DNA of 9,998 nt, taken from the NCBI GenBank assembly GCA_964367905.1, contig CAYIZP010000070.1, forward strand, positions 1 to 9,998, given 5' to 3'. The notes under the pieces are model-generated. The model was given only the letters and a program-made list of their open reading frames with translations, had not been told where the DNA came from and searched no databases. A program made the position numbers and the translations under genes. Below, piece by piece: positions 1 through 5,936 of this stretch; position 1 is the stretch's first letter; each line of letters begins with the position of its first letter. Origin of the DNA: CAUPWF01 sp964367905 (lineage in GTDB: Bacteria; Bacillota; Clostridia; Lachnospirales; Lachnospiraceae).

Positions 1-61
1 AAAATGCGAGCACTGCACCTTTCCACATTGTGAATTTGGAAAAGGTGTGTAAAGAATGTAT

Positions 62-292
62 CTATCTAGTTAGATACGTCTGTCTGCTGCTGCGCGGTTT
101 GTTTGGTATACCGAGGACAAGCTCACCATGATCCACAAGTATATTGACATAATTTGTAAAGAGATAGGTCTTGGTAAGGTGAGAAAACTCCAAAGCAAGC
201 TCTGCTCTTGTTCGTGGAACTGTGCAAAATTTCAAAATTCTATCGCTTAAAGTTGTCGGGGATAAAGATTTAACTTTTGTGTCTTGATTCAA
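62..292 (-). pseudogene. C-terminal winged-helix remnant of an AlbA/RecG-like ATP-binding protein
   Basis: The 76-residue frame starts at a TTG and ends in a stop at 62-64. It contains FCTVPRTRAEL, then a helix ending in YVNILVDHGELVL, then GIPNKPRSSRQTYLT. This pattern (PRTR..E, LV..G.L.L.IP.KP.S..Q.Y) is what I recognise as the C-terminal winged-helix module of proteins with an N-terminal AlbA_2 (divergent AAA-4/RecG-like) domain and an HATPase-like domain; full-length members are several hundred residues long. The frame stays open upstream to 352 and reads GVFKVTLFNSS, which resembles the strand just before this module in full-length proteins, so the piece looks like the tail of a larger gene rather than a de novo small protein. 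The N-terminal domains are absent because a stop lies at 353-355. No strong Shine-Dalgarno precedes the TTG. It could still be expressed, since a good promoter sits upstream (361-389). Alternative: a genuine stand-alone small DNA-binding protein. Confidence 0.55.
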
Positions 293-360
293 TAACTCTG
301 TTCCACTTACATTAGAACTATTAAATAATGTAACTTTAAAAACACCTCGTTTCTATTGAT

Positions 361-389
361 AGTATAGCAAAATCAACTTGAATTTTCAA
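361..389 (-). promoter_or_regulatory. Sigma-A-like promoter reading into the winged-helix remnant
   Basis: On the minus strand TTGAAA (384-389) is followed by a 17-base spacer and TATACT (361-366), a close match to the -35/-10 consensus with ideal spacing. Transcription would start near 354 and leave a leader of about 60 bases before the TTG start at 292. The -35 box lies inside the first of two near-identical direct repeats (371-387), so a protein binding those repeats would compete with RNA polymerase. The call rests on sequence match only, and AT-rich DNA raises the chance rate. Confidence 0.45.
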
Positions 390-409
390 TAAAATTAACT
401 CGAATTTTC
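371..409. repeat. Tandem pair of 17-base near-identical direct repeats
   Basis: Positions 371-387 and 393-409 match at 15 of 17 bases (core AACTYGAATTTTC), with a repeat-to-repeat distance of 22 bases, about two helical turns. Related CGAATT/TCGAGTT cores recur at 427-434 (inverted), 447-455 (inverted) and 469-478 (a TCGAATTCGA palindrome). The arrangement resembles a multi-copy operator, but could also be low-complexity drift. Confidence 0.5.
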
Positions 410-439
410 TAATTAAATAAATTATATTCGAGTTAATTT
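392..439. repeat. Perfect 14-bp AT-rich inverted repeat, possible terminator of the AraC gene
   Basis: AAATTAACTCGAAT at 392-405 is exactly complementary to ATTCGAGTTAATTT at 426-439, separated by 20 bases. It lies 26 bases past the stop codon of the leftward AraC gene. Read leftward, the stem ends in AATTT followed by TATTG, so it could act as a weak AT-rich terminator. It also overlaps the second direct repeat and sits just behind the -35 box at 384-389, so an operator role is equally possible. Confidence 0.5.
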
Positions 440-464
440 GCTAAATAATCGAGTTTATTATTGT

Positions 465-1496
465 TTAATCGAATTCGAAAACTCCATTTGTATTTATTCG
501 ATACTCTTTTGGAGAACAACCATATTTTTTATAAAATTTTTTGTAGAAATAAGAAACGTTTTCATAACCAACCTCATGAGCAATTTCGGTAATTGGCTGG
601 TTGGTATTGCGAAGTAGGGCAGCAGAAGTGTTTAGCTTCTGTTCCTGTAGGAGTTGTATATAGGAAAGTCCTAGGTGTTTTTTTAAAAGTGTCGAGACAT
701 AGTTTGGACTGATTTGGAAAAATTCGGCAACTGATTCCTGAGTACATGTCAGGTGATTCTTTTCAATATATCGAATTATAGATGCAATACGTGGTAGGGT
801 GGTTTCTTTTGAATTATGTACCATATCATTTTCATGTACATTAATTAGCTCAACCATTATTATATAGAATAGATGAATTATGACGTCATTGGAATTAATA
901 GACGGATCGTAGAGCTCACAAAATAATTCTTGAAAAAATAGTGGAATTCGCCTATTCTTTTCAGAATTAAACAAAAGATAACGATTATGGTCTGTTTTCT
1001 CTATTATGGCATTTATAAAAAAATGGGACAGTATACTTCCTTTTGAAAATTGTGAGAATAAATGCTCTCGTAGAAATTCTTTTCTAATGGTTACACTAAT
1101 CATAATATCATCGTCATTTAGCGAATCAATGGAGTGTGGACATTCGCTATCAATTAATAGAACTTGATTTTTCATAAGTGTGATTTTCTGCCCATCGATT
1201 TTCTGTGGACAGGTTCCAGAATAAACATAGTTAAGCTCTAAGTGGGTATGAGTATGTTCAGGGATGGGGTTAAATCTTGAATTACGCTTGATAGAAAGGT
1301 TGTGATTAAATGAAAATGAATCCCTTTTGTCAAAATAATTCATATTAGAAAAATCTTGGTTAATCTGATAAACATCTCTTCCGTGAATTGATATTTTTTT
1401 TAGTTTGGACCAGCCATCAAATATATGTCCAGATTTATATTTGAGTTCACTTTCAGATAATTTACGTAATGTTACATCTAGAGTACTTAAATTCAT
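465..1496 (-). CDS. AraC-family transcriptional regulator with cupin sensor domain
   Basis: This 343-residue protein has the AraC/XylS layout. Residues about 75-135 form a cupin-like sensing domain (EHTHTHLELNYVYSG, then a QVLLIDSECPHSI stretch). Residues about 235-335 form the double helix-turn-helix domain, with first HTH TQESVAEFFQISPNYVSTLLKK, linker LGLSYIQLLQEQKLN, second HTH ITEIAHEVGYENVSYFYKKFYK and the family signature YGCSPKEYR. The length suits a sugar-type AraC regulator; no transmembrane segment is seen. The ATG at 1494-1496 is preceded by GGAG eight bases upstream. It is transcribed divergently from the PTS/hydrolase operon, the usual position of a local activator, so I infer that it controls that operon and perhaps itself: its promoter overlaps repeated TATCAAA motifs. 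The inducer cannot be read from the sequence. The last residues (GVFEFD) are encoded by a TCGAATTCGA palindrome belonging to the downstream repeat cluster. Confidence 0.93.
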   Translation of the reverse strand: MNLSTLDVTLRKLSESELKYKSGHIFDGWSKLKKISIHGRDVYQINQDFSNMNYFDKRDSFSFNHNLSIKRNSRFNPIPEHTHTHLELNYVYSGTCPQKIDGQKITLMKNQVLLIDSECPHSIDSLNDDDIMISVTIRKEFLREHLFSQFSKGSILSHFFINAIIEKTDHNRYLLFNSEKNRRIPLFFQELFCELYDPSINSNDVIIHLFYIIMVELINVHENDMVHNSKETTLPRIASIIRYIEKNHLTCTQESVAEFFQISPNYVSTLLKKHLGLSYIQLLQEQKLNTSAALLRNTNQPITEIAHEVGYENVSYFYKKFYKKYGCSPKEYRINTNGVFEFD

Positions 1497-1541
1497 AACT
1501 TGCGCTCCATTTAATTATTTAGTTATAGTGTATCAAGTTGC

Positions 1542-1556
1542 TAGCATGATGTGCTA
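1542..1556. promoter_or_regulatory. Short dyad at the predicted transcription start of the AraC gene
   Basis: TAGCA-TGATG-TGCTA is a 5-bp inverted repeat with a 5-base spacer, placed from about +1 to +15 of the AraC transcript. It may be an autoregulatory operator. It is short enough to occur by chance. Confidence 0.25.
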
Positions 1557-1562
1557 ATTACA

Positions 1563-1591
1563 ATTGTATCAAAGAGTGAGGAAATGGTCAA
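1563..1591 (-). promoter_or_regulatory. Promoter of the AraC-family regulator gene
   Basis: On the minus strand TTGACC (1586-1591) is followed by exactly 17 bases and TACAAT (1563-1568), each box one mismatch from consensus. The predicted start is near 1556, giving a leader of about 60 bases. A TGTATCAA motif (1565-1572) overlaps the -10 box, and a TAGCA/TGCTA dyad (1542-1556) sits at the predicted start, both suitable places for autorepression. Confidence 0.65.
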
Positions 1592-1611
1592 TAAATTTGA
1601 TTATATCGTTA

Positions 1612-1640
1612 TTTATATACGTGGCTATATTTGATATTAT
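1612..1640 (+). promoter_or_regulatory. Candidate promoter of the PTS/hydrolase operon
   Basis: TTTATA (1612-1617), a 17-base spacer and TATTAT (1635-1640) give a weak -35 and a good -10, as expected for an activator-dependent promoter. The leader to the start codon at 1697 would be about 50 bases. A BglG-type antiterminator hairpin and terminator are not visible in it. Confidence 0.35.
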
Positions 1641-1652
1641 GTAGATATCAAA
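1630..1652. promoter_or_regulatory. 8-bp dyad TTTGATAT/ATATCAAA in the operon promoter region
   Basis: TTTGATAT (1630-1637) and ATATCAAA (1645-1652) form a perfect inverted repeat with a 7-base spacer. The TATCAAAGAG extension of the right half (1646-1655) occurs again exactly at 1567-1576, and TATCAA occurs at 1531-1536; a further inverted TTTGATT lies at 1596-1602. The repeated motif in a divergent regulator/operon gap is the best candidate for the AraC protein's binding site. The dyad overlaps the best -10 candidate for the operon (TATTAT, 1635-1640). Confidence 0.45.
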
Positions 1653-1696
1653 GAGAAACCCTTTTTATAGGGAATTCAAAGTATTGGAGGACTATT

Positions 1697-3079
1697 ATGG
1701 ATAAAGTAAGCTATACTCAATTAGCGAGGGATGTTGTAAGTGCGATTGGCGGAGCCGAGAATATTGTCAGTGTTCAGAACTGTATGACGAGATTGCGTTT
1801 TGTTTTGAAGGATGATTCTATTCCAAACAAGGATGAGATTGGAAAAATTAAAGGTGTTATTGGGGTTATGAATCAAGGTGGGCAATATCAAATTATTATT
1901 GGTACACATGTAAGCGAGGTCGTAAAAGATGTAAGAAAAGTAGCGGGAATTTCAGAAGATAAACTAGCCAATAAAGAAGACTATACATTAGCCAAAAAGA
2001 ATAGCCTCTGGAATAGATTCTTTAAAACAATTTCTGGATGTATTATTCCAATGTTAGGTCCAATGATTGCAGGAGGTATTATCAAAGGAATCCTTGTAAT
2101 ATTGGCTACAATAGGTGTTCTTTCCAATACAGATGGAACATACATAATGTTGTATGCAGCTTCAGATGTTATTCTATACTTCATGCCTATTATTGTTGGT
2201 TTTAGTTGTGGTAAAGTATTTAATTGCAACCCATATATAACAGCGGCAATAGGTGCGGCATATTTGTATCCTGATCTGACGACAGCTGTTGCAGCAGAAG
2301 GTGGAATTACATTTCTTGGAATTCCTATAGCGAGTGTATCGTATGCAAATACATTATTGCCGATTGTTTTATCGTCATATTTAGCCTCTATATTAGAGAA
2401 ACTTGCAAAGAAATTTATACCTAAGATAGTTCAATTGATGCTAGTACCAGCATTTGTTATTGCAATAATAGTACCTTTTTCTTGGCTAACTATAGGTCCA
2501 ATTATGAATATGGTGTCTAAGTTATTATCTGATGCAGTGTTTGGAATGTATGCATTAAGCCCAATTGTTGGCGGAGTTATACTAGGCGCTTTCTGGCAGT
2601 TAGCGGTAGTTTTAGGATTACATGCAGCATTTATTCCAGTGTTAATAAATAATCTAATTACAATGGGATATGATCCTGTTAATGCAGTGCTAGGACTTAC
2701 AGTCTGGGCTTTAGCGGGTGTCGCGTTAGGATATGCATTAAGGATTAAAGATAGAGAAAATAGAAGTGTTGGTTTTGGTAGTATGGCATCGGCATTATGT
2801 GGTGTAACAGAACCTGTGATTTACTCAATTGCATTACAGAATATTAAATTGTTTGGATGTGCTATGGTCGGTGGGGGTATTGCTGGGGGGCTTATGGGGG
2901 CATTAGGTGGAAAAATGTATACCTTTGTAGGAGATGGATTCTTCAGAATTCCAGCAATGATTAATCCTGACGGTCTAGATGTTAGTTTTTATGGATTCTT
3001 AATTTGTGCTGCAATTGCATTTGGAGTATCTGGAATTCTTGCATATATTGTTACTGGGAGAAGAAAAACAACTAACTAA
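1697..3079 (+). CDS. PTS enzyme IIBC, glucose/beta-glucoside (Bgl-like) family
   Basis: This integral membrane permease takes phosphate from a IIA protein and phosphorylates the sugar during uptake. Residues 1-85 are the IIB domain with phosphorylatable Cys29 in NCMTRLRF and the GVIGVMNQGGQYQIIIG stretch typical of Bgl/sucrose/trehalose-type IIB. Residues about 105-450 are a PTS_EIIC domain with about ten hydrophobic segments, starting near SGCIIPMLGPMIAGG and containing the conserved sugar-site motif GVTEP (369-373). The start is the ATG at 1697, preceded by GGAGG with a 6-base gap; an in-frame TTG at 1631 would add 22 residues but lacks a ribosome site and falls in the promoter region. At 460 residues it stops after IIC, so the IIA domain found in BglF-type IIBCA proteins is missing and must be supplied in trans; no IIA gene is in the window. 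The nearby phospho-beta-glucosidase supports a beta-glucoside substrate (inference). The exact sugar is not determinable. Confidence 0.93.
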   Translation: MDKVSYTQLARDVVSAIGGAENIVSVQNCMTRLRFVLKDDSIPNKDEIGKIKGVIGVMNQGGQYQIIIGTHVSEVVKDVRKVAGISEDKLANKEDYTLAKKNSLWNRFFKTISGCIIPMLGPMIAGGIIKGILVILATIGVLSNTDGTYIMLYAASDVILYFMPIIVGFSCGKVFNCNPYITAAIGAAYLYPDLTTAVAAEGGITFLGIPIASVSYANTLLPIVLSSYLASILEKLAKKFIPKIVQLMLVPAFVIAIIVPFSWLTIGPIMNMVSKLLSDAVFGMYALSPIVGGVILGAFWQLAVVLGLHAAFIPVLINNLITMGYDPVNAVLGLTVWALAGVALGYALRIKDRENRSVGFGSMASALCGVTEPVIYSIALQNIKLFGCAMVGGGIAGGLMGALGGKMYTFVGDGFFRIPAMINPDGLDVSFYGFLICAAIAFGVSGILAYIVTGRRKTTN

Positions 3080-3238
3080 CTGCAGTAGAATTAGAGGATA
3101 CAAAAACATTCGAAACATAACATGCTGAGAGTGCTATTATGCAATAATTGCTAAATGCGAAGCATTAGATAGAATTATAACTGTAAAATAACAGAGTAGC
3201 GATATTATAAATAACTCATGCTAATAGGGGGCTTAATT
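3080..3238. other. Gene-free spacer inside the sugar operon
   Basis: No coding frame of note lies between the IIBC stop and the next start. A small hairpin CTAAATGC-GAA-GCATTAG (3151-3168, one bulged A) is present, but no U-run follows, so it is not a terminator; it could stabilise or mark processing of the polycistronic message. A weak promoter-like pair (TTGCTA 3148-3153, TAGAAT 3170-3175, 16-base spacer) overlaps it and may be chance. Confidence 0.35.
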
Positions 3239-5860
3239 TTGAGTGGAATAAATAGAATACTAAAAAAGGATATGGAGAATAATATCTTTCCCTTTTTTTG
3301 GCAGCATGGGGAAGAGCATACAGTTTTGAAAGATTATATGGATAAAATTGCAGATAGCGGAATCTACGGAGTGTGTATTGAGGCACGACCACATTCACAA
3401 TTTGTAGGAGCTGGGTGGTGGGACGATATAGACTGCATACTAAGTAAGGCAAAAGAAAGAGGTATGCAGATGTGGATATTGGATGATGCACATTTTCCAA
3501 CGGGATTTGCAAATGGAAGAGTAAAAAGTGATTACCCTCAATATCTTAAAAAGTATTTGGGATTTAGAAGATTTGATGTACAGGGACCGATGAATGGTGC
3601 AAGGGTAAATTTTAAATTATTAAAAGGGCGTCTTTGGGATATAGAGGACACGGAGAAAGAAATCAAAGGTGTCTACATGGCAAAAAGAGTAAGTCAGGAA
3701 GTTGGAGATAATGATGCAATAGATCCTGACTCCGTCATTGATATTTCAGAACTGTTCGAGTGTGAAAAGCGACTCTTAAAAGTAGACATTCCAAAAGGTG
3801 CATATAGCATATTTGTGGTATATGTGACTAGAGAAGAGGGAGAGGAAACAACAAAAGATTATCTAAACCCGTTAATAAAAGAAGCTACAGAAGTTTTAAT
3901 CAACGAGGTTTATGAACCACACTATAATCATTATAAAGATGAATTTGGTAAGACGATTAGAGGGTTTTTCTCCGATGAACCTAGATTTGGCAACATAAAG
4001 GGAACGGAGGGGAGTATAGGACGTCCTGATATGGTTCTGCCTTGGTCAGACACACTTATGGGAGAATTGAAGTTTGAAGAAAAATATCTACCTTTATTGT
4101 GGGTATCAGCTAAAGATAAGGAAAGAGAAATTCGCTTAAAATATATGGACGTCATAACTAAACTTTATAACGAGAATTTCACAAAAGTACTAGCAGATTG
4201 GTGCGAGACACACAAAGTAATGTATCTTGGTCACACCATTGAGGATAATGGAGCACATGCGAGGTTGGGGTATGGAACTGGGCATTTTTTTCGTGGTCAG
4301 CAGGATATGCATATGGCCGGTATTGATGTAATTGGGGGGCAGGTCGTTCCTGGTATGAATTATCATCATGATGCATTTAGTACAGGTGGAAGTAATGGAG
4401 AATTCTATCATTATGCCCTTGCAAAATTAGGAACGTCAGCAGCGCAGCTTGATCCAAAGAAGCGAGGTCGCACCATGTGTGAGGCTTTTGGTGCATATGG
4501 CTGGAATGAAGGTCTTAAGATGATGAAATGGATTGCAGATCATTTAATGGTGCGGGGCGTTAACTATATTGTTCCTCATGCATTTGATCCTAAAGAATTC
4601 CCAGATCCGGATTGCCCACCTCACTTTTATGCTCATGGTCACAATCCTCAGTTTCGTTATATGAAAGTATTAAATGATTATATGAATAGGGTTACGAACC
4701 TTTTCAAAGAAGGAGTTCAGCCTTCAAAAGTTGGAGTCTATTATCCGGCTGAAACAGAGTGGATGGGGCGGTATATGCCGATCGAAAAACCTGCGAGGGA
4801 ATTGACAAATCATCAAATTTCATTTGATATTATTTCTATAGATTATCTAAAATCCGCTGTAATTGGGAAAGGGTCATACTCAATTAACGAAAAACATTTT
4901 GAAGTGCTCGTATTACCATATGGTGAGAATATTTCCGATGAACTAGTGAGGGTAATTCAAAAGATGAGTTGTGTAGGAGTTAAAGTTATATTTATAGATG
5001 CATACCCAGAAAGAGTTGTAAATTTTATTGAGAATGGATATCAAAAAGCCTTTGATGGAACAAATAAAAATTTTATGATTACAGACTTAAAAGAACTGGG
5101 CATGCTACTTTCTGAATACAAAGATATACAGATGAATAATATCTGTAAGGATCTTGTGGTAGGAAAATATCAATTGGATAATAGAATGATTTATATGTTT
5201 TTTAACGAGAGTTTAGGCGATTCAGTTGAGACAAGTGTGAAATTTGATGATCATGGTAAGGTTTATCGGTATGATGCAATGGAAGATTCAATATATAATT
5301 TAACTTCTCATGATGGCGAATATAGAATTTACCTTGAACCTTATGTTTCATGTATTTTTATAGTTACAAAGGATGAATTACTTGAAGAAACAGAAGAAAA
5401 ATTCAATATACTTGATTTTCTACCTGATGATAGTTGGAGCGAAGTTGAATTGGATAAGGAGTGGATAGTTAGTTTTGGGGACAGTTTCTCATATCCAGAG
5501 TGTAATGAAAAGATTTTCGTAAATAAACCTTGCTTAATCAGTAATGTTGAAGGATGGGATAATGCTTGCGGAACGGCACGCTTTACAACAGATATAAGTT
5601 TTAAGGAAGTTGATAATGTGGTAATTGATCTTGGAGAGGTTTATGAGATAGCAGAAGTATTTGTGAATGGGCAATCATCTGGAAAGAAAATATCTAAACC
5701 ATACAGATTTGACCTATCTGATTCAGTTGTGTCTGGCAAGAATACATTAACAATTGAAGTGACTAATACACTGGGAACAAAGATGAGAGATACAATTAGC
5801 CATTATTTGGTAATCGAGCCATTTGGTATTGAAGATGCAGTAAAAATATATTTTAGATGA
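3239..5860 (+). CDS. GH106-like (alpha-L-rhamnosidase-related) glycoside hydrolase, apparently cytoplasmic
   Basis: A protein of about 873 residues resembling the large family related to GH106 and often annotated as glycosyl hydrolase with GH2-like sugar-binding domain. The N-terminal half has a TIM-barrel-like opening (IFPFFWQHGEEHTVLKDYMDKI, IYGVCIEARPHSQF, GMQMWILDDAHFPTG). FFSDEPRFG at 3965-3991 offers a candidate acid/base Glu (codon 3977), and MCEAFGAYGW offers a candidate nucleophile (codon 4481). A middle alpha/beta segment (KVGVYYPAETEW onward) is like the domain after many such barrels. The C-terminus (about residue 740 on) is a galactose-binding-like beta-sandwich with GEVYEIAEVFVNG and PYRFDLSDSVVSGKNTLTIEV. 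I chose TTG 3239 because AGGGGG lies 7 bases upstream; ATG 3218 has no ribosome site, and ATG 3272 has AAGGA only 1 base away. No start gives a convincing signal peptide, so action inside the cell on imported sugar is likely. Substrate is unknown; rhamnosidase activity is only suggested by family likeness. Confidence 0.75.
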   Translation: MSGINRILKKDMENNIFPFFWQHGEEHTVLKDYMDKIADSGIYGVCIEARPHSQFVGAGWWDDIDCILSKAKERGMQMWILDDAHFPTGFANGRVKSDYPQYLKKYLGFRRFDVQGPMNGARVNFKLLKGRLWDIEDTEKEIKGVYMAKRVSQEVGDNDAIDPDSVIDISELFECEKRLLKVDIPKGAYSIFVVYVTREEGEETTKDYLNPLIKEATEVLINEVYEPHYNHYKDEFGKTIRGFFSDEPRFGNIKGTEGSIGRPDMVLPWSDTLMGELKFEEKYLPLLWVSAKDKEREIRLKYMDVITKLYNENFTKVLADWCETHKVMYLGHTIEDNGAHARLGYGTGHFFRGQQDMHMAGIDVIGGQVVPGMNYHHDAFSTGGSNGEFYHYALAKLGTSAAQLDPKKRGRTMCEAFGAYGWNEGLKMMKWIADHLMVRGVNYIVPHAFDPKEFPDPDCPPHFYAHGHNPQFRYMKVLNDYMNRVTNLFKEGVQPSKVGVYYPAETEWMGRYMPIEKPARELTNHQISFDIISIDYLKSAVIGKGSYSINEKHFEVLVLPYGENISDELVRVIQKMSCVGVKVIFIDAYPERVVNFIENGYQKAFDGTNKNFMITDLKELGMLLSEYKDIQMNNICKDLVVGKYQLDNRMIYMFFNESLGDSVETSVKFDDHGKVYRYDAMEDSIYNLTSHDGEYRIYLEPYVSCIFIVTKDELLEETEEKFNILDFLPDDSWSEVELDKEWIVSFGDSFSYPECNEKIFVNKPCLISNVEGWDNACGTARFTTDISFKEVDNVVIDLGEVYEIAEVFVNGQSSGKKISKPYRFDLSDSVVSGKNTLTIEVTNTLGTKMRDTISHYLVIEPFGIEDAVKIYFR

Positions 5861-5936
5861 TTTGTCTTACCTAATTGTATTGATAAATATTTTGGAGTGA
5901 TTGAATTTAAACTAAATTATACGAGGAGGTATAGCA

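Noticed and set aside
16..47. Imperfect hairpin CACCTTTCCA / TGGAAAAGGTG
   Set aside because: It has a bulge and no U-run on either strand, so it is not a convincing terminator; its context is cut by the window edge.
371..478. CRISPR array
   Set aside because: The repeats are short, imperfect and irregularly spaced, without uniform unique spacers or cas genes.
1641..1696. BglG/LicT-type antiterminator (RAT) and terminator before the PTS gene
   Set aside because: The leader has only a small CCC/GGG hairpin (1659-1672) and no terminator with a U-run, so antitermination is not supported.
1721..2229. Minus-strand frames inside the IIBC gene
   Set aside because: Antisense to clear IIB and IIC domains, with no ribosome sites or recognisable domains.
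3148..3175. Internal promoter before the large hydrolase
   Set aside because: The 16-base spacing and weak -35 are within chance expectation for such AT-rich DNA; noted only in the spacer entry.
3218..3271. Signal peptide or membrane anchor on the large hydrolase (MLIGGLILSG)
   Set aside because: There is no positive n-region or cleavage-like site, the ATG lacks a Shine-Dalgarno, and the hydrophobic run is short; it is more likely leader DNA.
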